From: Algihabitans sp965233705
GTDB taxonomy: Bacteria; Pseudomonadota; Alphaproteobacteria; Kiloniellales; DSM-21159
DNA: 64,000 nt
Direction: 5' to 3'
Assembly (NCBI GenBank): GCA_965233705.1
Contig: CBDDTF010000003.1
Span: forward strand, 62,001 to 126,000
The position numbers and the translations under genes were made by a program. The notes beneath the pieces are model-generated. The model had not been told where the DNA came from, did no database searches, and saw nothing but the letters and a program-made list of their open reading frames with translations. Below, piece after piece: positions 47,368 to 56,254 of this stretch (position 1 is the first letter of the stretch; each line of letters opens with the position of its first letter).

Positions 47368-48381
47368 ATGCTGACGCTTTTCGGTGATCCCACGGTCTGG
47401 CTGCCGCTGGCCTTCGCCGGGCTGATGGGCCTGTCCATCCTGATCTACGTGGTTCTCGACGGCTATGACCTGGGCGTCGGCATCCTCTGCGCCGACGCCG
47501 GTCCCAAGCAGAAGGACCGCATGATCGCCTCGATCGGCCCCTTCTGGGACGCCAACGAGACCTGGCTGGTGCTGGCCGTCGGCCTGCTGCTGGTGGCCTT
47601 CCCCATCGCCCACGGCCAGATCCTCTCGACCCTTTACGTGCCGGTGGTGATCATGCTGGTCGGCCTGATCCTGCGCGGCGTCTCCTTCGAGTTCCGCGCC
47701 AAGGTGCCGCCCCAGCGCAAGCGGCTGTGGAACACCACCTTCTTCCTCGGCTCGCTGGCGACCGCGCTGTCCCAGGGTTACATGCTCGGCCTCTACGTCA
47801 TGGGGCTGGAGGAGAGCGGCTGGACCTACGCCTTTGCCGCCCTGACGGCGGTCTGCCTGGCGGCCGGCTACGCCTTCATCGGCGCCTGCTGGCTGATCTG
47901 GAAGACCGAGGCGGAGCTGCAGCGCAAGGCGGTGCGCTGGGCCCGCGGGCTGCTGCTGCTCGTGGTGCTGGGGATCCTGGCGATCTCGCTGGCCTCGCCG
48001 CTGGTCAGCCCGCGGATCTTCGACAAGTGGTTCTCGGTGCCCGAGATCCTGCTGCTGGCGCCGCTGCCGCTCTTGTCCTTGGCGATCATCGCGGGGCTCT
48101 GGTACGGCCTGGGCAAGCTGCCGACGACGCGCGACAGCTTCAGCTGGGCGCCCTTCGCCGCGGCCATGACGCTGTTCGTGCTCGCCTTCGCGGGGCTGGC
48201 CTACTCCTTCTACCCCTACGTGGTGCCCGACCGCCTGACCATCTACGCGGCGGCCAGCGCGCCGGAGAGCCTGCTGTTCATCCTGATCGGCACGCTGATC
48301 GTGATGCCGATCATCCTCGGCTACTCGGGCCTGGCCTACTGGGTGTTCCGCGGCAAGGCGCGCGCGCTCAGCTACGACTGA
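47368..48381 (+). CDS. cydB: cytochrome bd-type quinol oxidase subunit II
   Basis: The 337-residue protein has the CydB signature at the N-terminus (YVVLDGYDLGVGIL, FWDANETWLVLAVGLLLVAFP) and eight to nine hydrophobic helices, with late motifs YSFYPYVVPDRLTIY. It pairs with CydA to form the oxidase. It is cotranscribed with cydA; the intergenic distance is 6 bp. No cydX-like small gene was seen directly after it. Confidence 0.93.
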   Translation: MLTLFGDPTVWLPLAFAGLMGLSILIYVVLDGYDLGVGILCADAGPKQKDRMIASIGPFWDANETWLVLAVGLLLVAFPIAHGQILSTLYVPVVIMLVGLILRGVSFEFRAKVPPQRKRLWNTTFFLGSLATALSQGYMLGLYVMGLEESGWTYAFAALTAVCLAAGYAFIGACWLIWKTEAELQRKAVRWARGLLLLVVLGILAISLASPLVSPRIFDKWFSVPEILLLAPLPLLSLAIIAGLWYGLGKLPTTRDSFSWAPFAAAMTLFVLAFAGLAYSFYPYVVPDRLTIYAAASAPESLLFILIGTLIVMPIILGYSGLAYWVFRGKARALSYD

Positions 48382-48427
48382 GCCGGGCCTTGCCATCGGC
48401 GGCGGGCTGTGCGATCTCAGGGGCGCT

Positions 48428-48543
48428 CCGTAGGGGAGTAGCCGCCCCACCCGACAGGGGATGCGCGTCAACAGACTTGGCGACGGCCGCTCGCGGCCCG
48501 CGCCATGGCGCGCATGGCCGACCTGGCTTGGCGAGACCTACGG
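48428..48543 (+). ncRNA. yybP-ykoY manganese riboswitch
   Basis: The terminal stem P1 is formed by CCGTAGG (48428-48434) and CCTACGG (48537-48543). Inside lie the conserved GGGGAGTAG (48433-48441), a GTCAACA segment (about 48467-48473) and GGCGAGACC (48530-48538), in the order and spacing of yybP-ykoY aptamers. It sits about 80 bp upstream of a UPF0016 manganese-exporter gene, the class these riboswitches usually control. A GC-rich hairpin with CCG arms occupies the middle of the aptamer. Confidence 0.85.
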
Positions 48544-48621
48544 CGAGGGCGCATCGGCCGAGGGGAGCCGAGGTGCGCCGCTCGCCGTAGTGTGCCACGC
48601 CGGCTCCCCACCGAGAGTGCC

Positions 48622-48897
48622 ATGTCCAGCTTTCTGCTGATCTTCGCGACCGTCTTCCTGGCCGAGTTGGGGGACAAGACGCAGCTCGCGACCCTGCTGT
48701 TCACCTCCGAGAAGCAGCACACCCCGGTGGTGGTCTTCGCCGCCGCCAGCGGCGCGCTGATCGCCTCCACCGCCGTGGCGGTGCTGCTCGGCACGCTGGC
48801 CGAGCGCCACCTGGCCATGCTGCCGCTCAAGCTGATCGCCGGCCTGGGCTTCCTGCTGCTCGGCGCCTGGACGCTGTTCGAGCATTTCCGCGCGTGA
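48622..48897 (+). CDS. single-domain UPF0016/GDT1-type Mn2+ exporter
   Basis: The 91-residue membrane protein shows the family motif AELGDKTQLATLLF near residue 15 and two further helices. Full UPF0016 proteins carry two such ELGDKT repeats (about 190 residues); this one has only one, so it should act as a dimer. The riboswitch upstream strongly suggests it exports manganese. The ATG follows a GAGAG site. Confidence 0.85.
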   Translation: MSSFLLIFATVFLAELGDKTQLATLLFTSEKQHTPVVVFAAASGALIASTAVAVLLGTLAERHLAMLPLKLIAGLGFLLLGAWTLFEHFRA

Positions 48898-48940
48898 GCC
48901 GCCGCAGGTGAGCCGCGCGTCCCCGGCGCGGGCGGGCCGC

Positions 48941-50296
48941 TCAGTGCAGCTTGAGGCGCGGGCGGACCACCTGGTTGACGTGGCCGACGGCGATCAGCGC
49001 CAGGCCGCGCAGCCAGCCGTGGATCGCCAGCAGGTGCATGCGGTAGAGCGAAACGTAGACCAGCCGCGCCAGCCGCCCCTCGACCGCCATGCGGCCGCCG
49101 ATCAGGTTGCCCATCAGGCTGCCGACGGTGGAATAGCGGCTGAGCGAGACCAGCGAGCCCCGGTCGCGGTAGACGAAGTCCTCCAGCGGTTCGCCCCGGA
49201 CCAGGTGGCGCAGGTTGCGGAACACCGTGGTTGCCATCTGGTGCGCCGCCTGGGCGCGCGGCGGCACGGGCCGGTCGCTGCCGGGCTGCGGGCAGGCGCA
49301 GCAGTCGCCCAGGGCGAAAATGCGCGGGTCGCGCGTGGTCTGCAGGGTGGGGTGCACCACGAGCTGGTTGTTGCGGTTGGTCTCCAGCCCGGCGATGTCC
49401 TGCAGGACGGCGTGGCCGCGCACGCCGGCCGCCCAGACCCGCAGGTGGGCCGGTACCCGCGTGCCGTCGCCGGTCAGCACCGCCTCGTCGCTCACCTCGG
49501 TGACCTGGGTGCCGGTCAGCACCCGCACGCCCAGCGCCTCCAGCTCTTCGCGCGCCGCCTCCGCCAGCCTCTCCGGCAGCGCCGGCAGCAGGCGCGGCCC
49601 GGCCTCGATCAGCGTCACCTTGAGGCGGCTCTCGTCGAAAACCTCCAGGCCGTAGTGCCGCAGCGCGGCGGCGGCGTTGTAGAGCTCGGCCGCCAGCTCG
49701 ACCCCGGTGGCGCCGCCGCCGATGATGGCCACGCGCACCTCGGTTTCCGCGTTCTCGCCCTCCTGCGTCGGCTCGACGGCGGCCGCCGTGGCGCGGGCGG
49801 CGCGGATGCAGTGGTTGAGCAGGCGCTGGCGGAAGCGGTCGGCCTGGTCGCGGTTCTCCAGAAACAGGCAGTGCTCGCGCACGCCGGGCACGCCGAAGTC
49901 GTTGGACACGGCGCCGATGGCCACGACCAGGTAGTCGTAGCGGATGCGGTGACGGGCGATGATCTCGCGCCCCTCCTCGTCCAGCATCGGGGCGATCACC
50001 ACCTGCTGTCCGGCGCGGTCGATGTCCTCCAGCCGGCCGTAGAAGAAGCGGTAGCCCCAGCGCGCCCCGTGGCTGCCGTAGCCGACCTCGTCCAGGCTGG
50101 CGTCCAGCGAGCCGGCGGCCACCTCGTGCAGCAGCGGCTTCCAGATGTGCGAGCGGTTCTGCTCGACCAGGATGATGTCGAAGGCGGCGCGCCCGAAGCT
50201 GGCGCCCAGGCGGCGGACCAGCTCCAAGCCGCCGGCGCCGCCGCCGACGACCACGATCTGCGTCTTTTTCCTGGCCGGGGCGGGAGGCTGGGACAC
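48941..50296 (-). CDS. ndh: type II NADH dehydrogenase (NDH-2)
   Basis: The 451-residue protein carries two dinucleotide-binding motifs (VVVGGGAGGLELVRRLG near residue 12 and VAIIGGGATGVELAAEL near 170) and the NDH-2 landmarks SHIWKPLLHEVAAGSLD, VWAAGVRGH, and FALGDCCACPQP. The C-terminus (LIGGRMAVEGRLARLVYVSLYRMHLLAIHGWLRG) has the amphipathic membrane-binding helix. It oxidises NADH and reduces quinone without pumping protons and may feed the bd oxidase. It uses a GTG start. Confidence 0.9.
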   Translation of the reverse strand: MSQPPAPARKKTQIVVVGGGAGGLELVRRLGASFGRAAFDIILVEQNRSHIWKPLLHEVAAGSLDASLDEVGYGSHGARWGYRFFYGRLEDIDRAGQQVVIAPMLDEEGREIIARHRIRYDYLVVAIGAVSNDFGVPGVREHCLFLENRDQADRFRQRLLNHCIRAARATAAAVEPTQEGENAETEVRVAIIGGGATGVELAAELYNAAAALRHYGLEVFDESRLKVTLIEAGPRLLPALPERLAEAAREELEALGVRVLTGTQVTEVSDEAVLTGDGTRVPAHLRVWAAGVRGHAVLQDIAGLETNRNNQLVVHPTLQTTRDPRIFALGDCCACPQPGSDRPVPPRAQAAHQMATTVFRNLRHLVRGEPLEDFVYRDRGSLVSLSRYSTVGSLMGNLIGGRMAVEGRLARLVYVSLYRMHLLAIHGWLRGLALIAVGHVNQVVRPRLKLH

Positions 50297-50467
50297 GGCG
50301 CTCCAATCCGGTGCGCTGGAGGTGGGCTTCGTCCGGTCGGCGCCGGCAGGATAACGCCTTCGCCGCGCGATGCCACCCGGGCGCGGCAGGCGCGGGGGGA
50401 GTCTCGATCCGCCGGCGGCCTTGTGCCAGGATCGCGGCCGACCTGGAACACCCACAAGGAGCTGCCG

Positions 50468-50959
50468 ATGAGCACGCGGACCTGGAGGGTCTACCTCTCC
50501 GGCGAGATCCACAGCGACTGGCGCGAGCAGATCGCCCGCGGCGTCGCCGAGGCCGGGCTGCCGGTCGAGCTGACCGCGCCGGTCACGGTGCACGAGGATT
50601 CCGACGACTGCGGCGTGGCGATCTTCGGGGCCGAGTCGGATAAGTTCTGGCACGACCGCAAGGGCGCGCAGCTCAACGCCATCCGCACCGGCACCCTGCT
50701 CGCCGAGGCCGACCTGGTGGTGGTGCGCTTCGGCGAGAAGTACAAGCAGTGGAACGCCGCCTTCGACGCCGGCTACGCCGCGGCGCTGGGCAAGCCGATG
50801 ATCACCCTGCACCCGCCCGAGCACGACCACGCCCTCAAGGAGGTGGATGCCGCGGCCAATGCCGTGGCGCGCGAACCGGCCCAGGTGGTGCAGGCGCTGG
50901 CCTACGTCATCCGGGGCGCGCTGCCCGGGCGCGGGCGGCGCGAGGCTGCGGCGGAATAG
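50468..50959 (+). CDS. YtoQ-family protein
   Basis: The 163-residue protein matches YtoQ (VYLSGEIHSDWREQI at the start; GVAIFGAESDKFWHDRKGAQLN; ADLVVVRFGEKYKQWNAAFDAGYAAALGKPMITLH). The fold is related to nucleoside deoxyribosyltransferases. Biological function is unknown. It is a stand-alone gene with its own space on both sides. Confidence 0.85.
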   Translation: MSTRTWRVYLSGEIHSDWREQIARGVAEAGLPVELTAPVTVHEDSDDCGVAIFGAESDKFWHDRKGAQLNAIRTGTLLAEADLVVVRFGEKYKQWNAAFDAGYAAALGKPMITLHPPEHDHALKEVDAAANAVAREPAQVVQALAYVIRGALPGRGRREAAAE

Positions 50960-50981
50960 CGCAGCCCGGCGCCGAGATAAT

Positions 50982-51003
50982 CATATTCGCATTTCTTGAT
51001 ATG
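50982..51003 (+). promoter_or_regulatory. possible BigR-like operator (CATAT-N12-ATATG)
   Basis: An AT-rich stretch in the 5' region of the sulfide operon contains CATAT (50982-50986) and ATATG (50999-51003) as an inverted pair. BigR/YgaV-type repressors that control persulfide dioxygenase genes bind AT-rich dyads, but no repressor gene is visible here, so the assignment is weak. Confidence 0.3.
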
Positions 51004-51133
51004 CCTCAATTCGCCCCCTAGCTAAACGGCGTAGAAGCTTGTCCCCTGCGCGCGACCGCAGCCGGCGAAGGGCCGGCGCGCGGTCCGCGCGGGGACAGGA
51101 CGCCCGAACAGCAGACACGGCGGAGACGAGGCT

Positions 51134-52027
51134 ATGGAACTCACCTATCCGGTCGATACTTCGGTCAAACCCGAGGTCACCGCCTTCTTCGAGGAGGCGA
51201 CCAACACCTTCAGCTATGTGGTCAAGGACCCGAACTCGACCGCCTGCGCGGTGATCGACTCGGTGCTCGACTACGACCCGGCCTCGGGGCGCACGGCCAC
51301 CACCTCGGCCGACGAGATCGTCGCCTTCATCAAGGACCGGGGCCTCAGCGTGGAGTGGCTGATCGAGACCCACGTCCACGCCGACCACCTCTCGGCCGCG
51401 CCCTACCTGAAGGAGCGGATCGGCGGCAAGCTGGGCATCGGCGAGCACATCCGCACGGTGCAGGAGACCTTCGGCAAGGTCTTCAACGCCGGCACCGAGT
51501 TCCAGCGCGACGGCAGCCAGTTCGACCGCCTGTTCAAGGACGGCGACACCTACAGCATCGGCGGTCTGACCGGCTTCGCCATGCACACCCCCGGCCACAC
51601 CCCCGCCTGCATGGTGCACGTGATCGGCGACGCCGCCTTCGTCGGCGACACGCTGTTCATGCCGGATGCCGGCACGGCGCGCTGCGACTTCCCCGGCGGC
51701 GACGCCAAGACGCTGTTCCGCTCGATCAGGAAGGTGCTGGCGCTGCCGCCGGAGACCCGCCTGTTCATGTGCCACGACTACGGCGCCGACGGCAGCCGCG
51801 CGGTGGCCTACGAGACCACCGTGGCCGAGGAGCGGGCGAAGAACATCCACGTCCACGACGGCGTGGCCGAGGAGGACTTCGTCCAGATGCGCAGCGCGCG
51901 CGACGCGACGCTGGGCATGCCGCGCCTGATCCTGCCCTCGATCCAGGTCAACATGCGCGCCGGCGCCTTCCCGCCGGCCGAGGACAACGGGATCCGCTAC
52001 CTGAAGATCCCGGTCGACGCCCTGTAA
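51134..52027 (+). CDS. MBL-fold persulfide dioxygenase-like protein
   Basis: The 297-residue protein has a metallo-beta-lactamase core with THVHADHL at about residue 79 and HTPGHTPAC at about 155, GDTLFMPD and a CHDYG ligand region. It resembles the ETHE1/Blh class that oxidises glutathione persulfide. Neighbours (sulfide:quinone reductase fusion and SulP carrier) make this role likely. A short GC-rich leader with a weak AT-rich dyad precedes it. Confidence 0.85.
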   Translation: MELTYPVDTSVKPEVTAFFEEATNTFSYVVKDPNSTACAVIDSVLDYDPASGRTATTSADEIVAFIKDRGLSVEWLIETHVHADHLSAAPYLKERIGGKLGIGEHIRTVQETFGKVFNAGTEFQRDGSQFDRLFKDGDTYSIGGLTGFAMHTPGHTPACMVHVIGDAAFVGDTLFMPDAGTARCDFPGGDAKTLFRSIRKVLALPPETRLFMCHDYGADGSRAVAYETTVAEERAKNIHVHDGVAEEDFVQMRSARDATLGMPRLILPSIQVNMRAGAFPPAEDNGIRYLKIPVDAL

Positions 52028-52086
52028 GGGTCTCGCGAAGAAAGACCGAGCAGGCAACCAGCCCCGCCGCGGAGGAGAGCCCGTCC

Positions 52087-53769
52087 ATGGAGCCGAAGAT
52101 CGTCTCGTCGCGCCTGGCCGTGTCCGGCCAGATCGCCCCGTCCGACATCGCGTCGCTGGCCGAAGAGGGCTATCGCGCCATTATCTGCAACCGCCCCGAC
52201 GGCGAGGGGGCGGACCAGCCGACCTTCGAGGAGATCGCCGCCGAGGCGAAGAAGGCCGGCCTGGAGGCCCGCTACCTGCCGGTGACCAGCGGTAAGGTGA
52301 CGGACGCGGACGCCGAGGCCTTCGGCCGGGCGCTGGACGAGCTGCCGGGGCCGGTCTTCGCCTACTGCCGCAGCGGCACCCGCTCGGTCACCCTCTGGTC
52401 GCTGTCCCAGGCGGACAGGCTGGAGCTGACCGACATCCTGCAGCGGGCCAAGGCGGCCGGCTACGACATGTCGGGCGTGGTACGGCGCATCGCCAACGCC
52501 GGCAAGACGCCGGTGGACCGGGCCGACGCCAGTTACGACGTAGTGATCGTGGGCGGCGGGGCGGCCGGCATCTCCGTCGCCTCCAGCCTGCTTCAGCGCA
52601 AGCACGACCTGTCTGTGGCGATTATCGATCCGGCCGACATCCACTACTACCAGCCGGGTTGGACCCTGGTGGGCGGCGGTGTGTTCGACCCGGGCGAGAC
52701 GGTGCGCACCATGGCCTCGGTCGTCCCCAAGGGGGTGCACTGGCTGAAGGCGGCGGTGGCGGCCTTCGAGCCGAAGGAGAACGCCGTGGTGCTCGACGGC
52801 TGCCGGGTGGTCAAGTACGACCGCCTGGTGGTCTGCCCCGGGCTGAAGCTGGACTGGGACGCCATTCCCGGTCTGGTCCAGACGCTGGGCAAGAACGGCG
52901 TCACTTCGAACTACCGCTTCGACCTGGCGCCCTACACCTGGGAGCTGGTCCGCGGCTTGACCTCGGGCACCGCGCTCTTCACCCAGCCGCCGATGCCGAT
53001 CAAGTGCGCCGGCGCGCCGCAGAAGGCCATGTACCTCTCGGCCGACCACTGGCAGCGCCAGGGCCGCCTGAGCGACATCGACATCGGCTTCTACAACGCC
53101 GGCGCCGTGCTGTTCGGCGTCAAGGAGTACGTGCCGCCGCTGATGACCTACGTCGAGCGCTACGGCATCGACCTGCAGTTCAAGCACAGCCTGAGCGCCA
53201 TCGACGGCCCGGCGCGCAAGGCCTGGTTCACCCGCAGCGACGCGGACGGCGAGACCGAGACGGTCGAGCGCAGCTTCGACATGATCCACGTCTGCCCGCC
53301 GCAGACCGCGCCGGACTTCATCCGCGTCAGCCCGCTGGCCGACGCCGCCGGCTGGGTCGACGTCGACCAGTCGACGCTGCGCCACAAGAGCTTCGACAAC
53401 GTCTACAGCCTGGGCGACGTGATGAACGCGCCCAACGCCAAGACCGCGGCGGCGGCGCGCAAGCAGGCGCCGGTGGTGGCTCAGAACCTGCTCTACGACA
53501 TGGGCCACAGCCGCTACCAGGCGCACTACGACGGCTACGGCTCCTGCCCGCTGACGGTGGAGCGGGGCAAGATCGTCCTGGCCGAGTTCGGCTACGGCGG
53601 CAAGCTGCTGCCCAGCTTCCCCTCCTGGCTGATCGACGGCACCCGGCCCAGCCGCCTGGCCTGGCTGCTCAAGGAGCGGATTTTGCCGCCGGTCTACTGG
53701 CAGGGCATGCTCAAGGGGCGCGAGTGGATGGTCAAACCCGAGCGCCTGCCGGAAGCGCGGGTGCAGTAG
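52087..53769 (+). CDS. Blh-type phosphatase-like domain fused to sulfide:quinone reductase
   Basis: The 560-residue protein starts with a DUF442/Blh phosphatase-like domain (residues about 1-110; YCRSGTRSVTLW is the HCxxGxR-like loop with Tyr-Cys at the start). A flavoprotein domain follows at about 150-560 with DVVIVGGGAAGISVAS, IKCAGAPQKAMYL and YGSCPLTV, the last two supplying Cys residues of SQR enzymes. SQR oxidises sulfide to persulfide and passes electrons to quinone. It lies 59 bp after the persulfide dioxygenase gene in one operon. Confidence 0.88.
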   Translation: MEPKIVSSRLAVSGQIAPSDIASLAEEGYRAIICNRPDGEGADQPTFEEIAAEAKKAGLEARYLPVTSGKVTDADAEAFGRALDELPGPVFAYCRSGTRSVTLWSLSQADRLELTDILQRAKAAGYDMSGVVRRIANAGKTPVDRADASYDVVIVGGGAAGISVASSLLQRKHDLSVAIIDPADIHYYQPGWTLVGGGVFDPGETVRTMASVVPKGVHWLKAAVAAFEPKENAVVLDGCRVVKYDRLVVCPGLKLDWDAIPGLVQTLGKNGVTSNYRFDLAPYTWELVRGLTSGTALFTQPPMPIKCAGAPQKAMYLSADHWQRQGRLSDIDIGFYNAGAVLFGVKEYVPPLMTYVERYGIDLQFKHSLSAIDGPARKAWFTRSDADGETETVERSFDMIHVCPPQTAPDFIRVSPLADAAGWVDVDQSTLRHKSFDNVYSLGDVMNAPNAKTAAAARKQAPVVAQNLLYDMGHSRYQAHYDGYGSCPLTVERGKIVLAEFGYGGKLLPSFPSWLIDGTRPSRLAWLLKERILPPVYWQGMLKGREWMVKPERLPEARVQ

Positions 53770-53810
53770 GACGAAGGCCGGACGGCAAGAGCAGGAGTTA
53801 GGGCGGGGCA

Positions 53811-55598
53811 GTGAACAAGGGGTCTTTCGTGTCACGGATCGAGCGCTGGCTGCCGATCCTCCAGTGGGGGCGCAGCTACGGCCGCGAGTCGGCGGTCAAC
53901 GACCTGGTGGCGGCGGTCATCGTCACCATCATGCTGATCCCGCAGTCGCTGGCCTACGCGCTGCTGGCCGGGCTGCCGCCGGAGGTGGGGCTCTACGCCT
54001 CGATCCTGCCGCTGGTGGCCTACGCCGTCTTCGGCACCAGCCGGGCCCTGGCGGTCGGGCCGGTGGCGGTGGTCTCGCTGATGACCGCCGCCGCGGTCGG
54101 CCAGGTCGCCGCCCAGGGCACGGCCGACTACCTCAGCGCGGCCATCGTGCTGGCCCTGCTCTCGGGCCTCTTCCTGATCCTCATGGGGCTGTTCCGCCTC
54201 GGCTTTCTCGCGAACTTCCTGAGCCACCCGGTGATCTCCGGCTTCATCACCGCCTCGGGCCTGATCATCGCCGCCAGCCAGCTCAAGCACATCCTCGGCA
54301 TTCCCGCGCAGGGGCATAACCTCTTCGACCTGGTGGTCAGCCTGGCCGAGGGGCTGGCGCAGACCAACCTGCCGACGCTGCTGATCGGCGGCGGCGCGCT
54401 GGCCTTCCTCTTCTGGGTGCGCAGGTCGCTCAAGCCGCTGTTGCTCGGCCTCGGCCTCAACCGCCGCCTGGCCGACGTGATCGCCAAGGCCGGGCCGGTG
54501 ATCGCGGTGGCCGCGACCATCGCGGTGACCGCCGGCCTGGGCCTGCAGGAGGCCGGCGTCGCCATCGTCGGCGAGGTGCCGCAGGGGCTGCCGCCCTTCG
54601 CCGTGCCGCTGTTCGACCTGGAGCTCTGGCGCGCGCTGGTCGTGCCGGCGGTGCTGATCTCCGTCGTCGGCTTCGTCGAGTCCGTCTCGGTGGCCCAGAC
54701 CCTGGCGGCCAAGCGGCGCCAGCGCATCGACCCGGACCAGGAGCTGGTCGGCCTGGGCGCCTCCAACATCGCCTCCTCCCTGTCGGGCGGCTACCCGGTG
54801 ACCGGCGGCTTCGCCCGCTCGGTGGTCAACTTCGACGCCGGCGCCGAGACGCCGGCGGCCGGCGCCTTCACCGCCGTGGGTATCGCGCTGGCGACGCTCT
54901 TCCTGACGCCGCTGCTGTATTTCCTGCCCAAGGCGACGCTGGCGGCGACCATCATCGTGGCGGTGCTCTCGCTGGTCGACCTGGGCGCGCTGAAGCGCAC
55001 CTGGGCCTATTCCAAGGCCGATTTCGCGGCCATGGCGGCGACCATCCTGCTGACCCTGGGTTACGGGGTGGAAGCCGGCATCATCGCCGGCGTCAGCCTG
55101 TCGATCGCCCTCTACCTCTTCAAGACCAGCCGGCCCCACGTGGCGGTGGTCGGCCAGGTGCCGGGCACCGAGCACTTCCGCAACGTGCTGCGCCACGAGG
55201 TGATCACCAGCCAGACCATGGCGACGCTGCGGGTCGACGAGAGCCTCTACTTCGCCAACGCCCGCTACCTGGAGGACAAGGTCTACGACCTGGTGGCGGC
55301 CAACCCGCAGCTCGAGCACTTCGTGCTGATGTGCCCGGCGGTCAACGAGGTCGACGCCAGCGCGCTGGAAAGCCTGGAGGCGATCAATCACCGCCTGCAG
55401 GACGCCGGGGTCACCTTCCATCTCTCCGAAGTCAAGGGGCCGGTGATGGACCGCCTCGAGCGCTCCCACTTCCTCGAGGAGCTGACGGGACGGGTCTTCC
55501 TCAGCCAGTACGACGCCTTCCGCGCCCTGGCCAGCGACGTCACCGGCAGCCTGCCGGCCGCGGTGCCGCGCCCCGGCCCGCAGGTGGCCGCCAAGTAG
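53811..55598 (+). CDS. SulP-family anion transporter with STAS domain
   Basis: The 595-residue protein has SulP membrane helices (IMLIPQSLAYALLAGLPPEVGLYASILP; AVGPVAVVSLMTAA; SGGYPVTGGFARS) followed by a cytosolic STAS domain (about 450-560; VLMCPAVNEVDASALESLEAIN). SulP carriers move sulfate, bicarbonate or related anions. Placed at the end of the sulfide operon it may export sulfite/thiosulfate or import sulfate. It starts with GTG at 53811, preceded by GGGCGGGG-like sequence. Confidence 0.9.
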   Translation: MNKGSFVSRIERWLPILQWGRSYGRESAVNDLVAAVIVTIMLIPQSLAYALLAGLPPEVGLYASILPLVAYAVFGTSRALAVGPVAVVSLMTAAAVGQVAAQGTADYLSAAIVLALLSGLFLILMGLFRLGFLANFLSHPVISGFITASGLIIAASQLKHILGIPAQGHNLFDLVVSLAEGLAQTNLPTLLIGGGALAFLFWVRRSLKPLLLGLGLNRRLADVIAKAGPVIAVAATIAVTAGLGLQEAGVAIVGEVPQGLPPFAVPLFDLELWRALVVPAVLISVVGFVESVSVAQTLAAKRRQRIDPDQELVGLGASNIASSLSGGYPVTGGFARSVVNFDAGAETPAAGAFTAVGIALATLFLTPLLYFLPKATLAATIIVAVLSLVDLGALKRTWAYSKADFAAMAATILLTLGYGVEAGIIAGVSLSIALYLFKTSRPHVAVVGQVPGTEHFRNVLRHEVITSQTMATLRVDESLYFANARYLEDKVYDLVAANPQLEHFVLMCPAVNEVDASALESLEAINHRLQDAGVTFHLSEVKGPVMDRLERSHFLEELTGRVFLSQYDAFRALASDVTGSLPAAVPRPGPQVAAK

Positions 55599-55654
55599 GC
55601 CGCCGCCAGGCCGCTTGCGGCGCCGGCCGGTGGCGGCTGCGCCGTCACGGGGCG

Positions 55655-56119
55655 TCACCACCGCGGCGGCGGCGGGTAGACCTGCGCGCGCTTGACCCGT
55701 CCGTAGGCGAAGCTGGTCTCGATCGCGGCGATGCCGGGGATGCCGTGCAGGCGCTGGCGCACGAAGGCCTCGTAGCCCTCCAGGCTGTCGACCAGGACGC
55801 GCAGCAGATAGTCGCTGTCGCCCGTCGTCAGGTAGCAGTCGAGGATTTCCCCGATGCGGCCGACCTCGCGCTCGAAGTGGCGGATCGTCTCCTCGTTGTG
55901 GCGCTCCAGCCGAATGCGCACGAAGACCGTGACCGGCAGGCCGTAGGCCTTCTGGTCGACCAGCGCGGTGTAGCCGGTGATCACGCCCGCCCGCTCCAGG
56001 TTGCGCAGGCGGCGCAGGCAGGGCGAGGGAGAGAGGTGCACCCGCTCGGCCAGCTCCTGGTTGGTGAGGCGGCCGTCGCGCTGCAGCTCGCGCACGATCT
56101 GGCGGTCCTTGGCGTCCAT
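55655..56119 (-). CDS. Lrp/AsnC-family regulator
   Basis: The 154-residue protein has an N-terminal HTH (DRQIVRELQRDGRLTNQELAERVHLSPSPCLRRLRNLERAGVI) and a C-terminal RAM domain (VTVFVRIRLERH, LTTGDSDYLLRVLV, IETSFAYGRVK). It is divergent from methionine gamma-lyase and probably controls it in response to an amino acid, typically methionine or a branched-chain residue. An inverted repeat lies in the intergenic region. Confidence 0.92.
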   Translation of the reverse strand: MDAKDRQIVRELQRDGRLTNQELAERVHLSPSPCLRRLRNLERAGVITGYTALVDQKAYGLPVTVFVRIRLERHNEETIRHFEREVGRIGEILDCYLTTGDSDYLLRVLVDSLEGYEAFVRQRLHGIPGIAAIETSFAYGRVKRAQVYPPPPRW

Positions 56120-56144
56120 GGGTGGCGTCTTTCGCGATGCAGAG

Positions 56145-56159
56145 TGGCAGAATCTGCCA
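56145..56159 (+). promoter_or_regulatory. Lrp-type operator (TGGCAGA-A-TCTGCCA)
   Basis: This perfect 15-bp dyad, centred at 56152, lies between the divergent Lrp-like regulator and methionine gamma-lyase, 25 bp from the regulator start. It is the likely binding site. Confidence 0.6.
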
Positions 56160-56254
56160 AGAATTAGGGCAAAAGCCAGCGGTATTCGCAAGCAAATGCC
56201 GCGAGTGGCGGCGTATCTTGCGCTCATTCGCCATCGCCAGAGAGAGCCTCCGCC

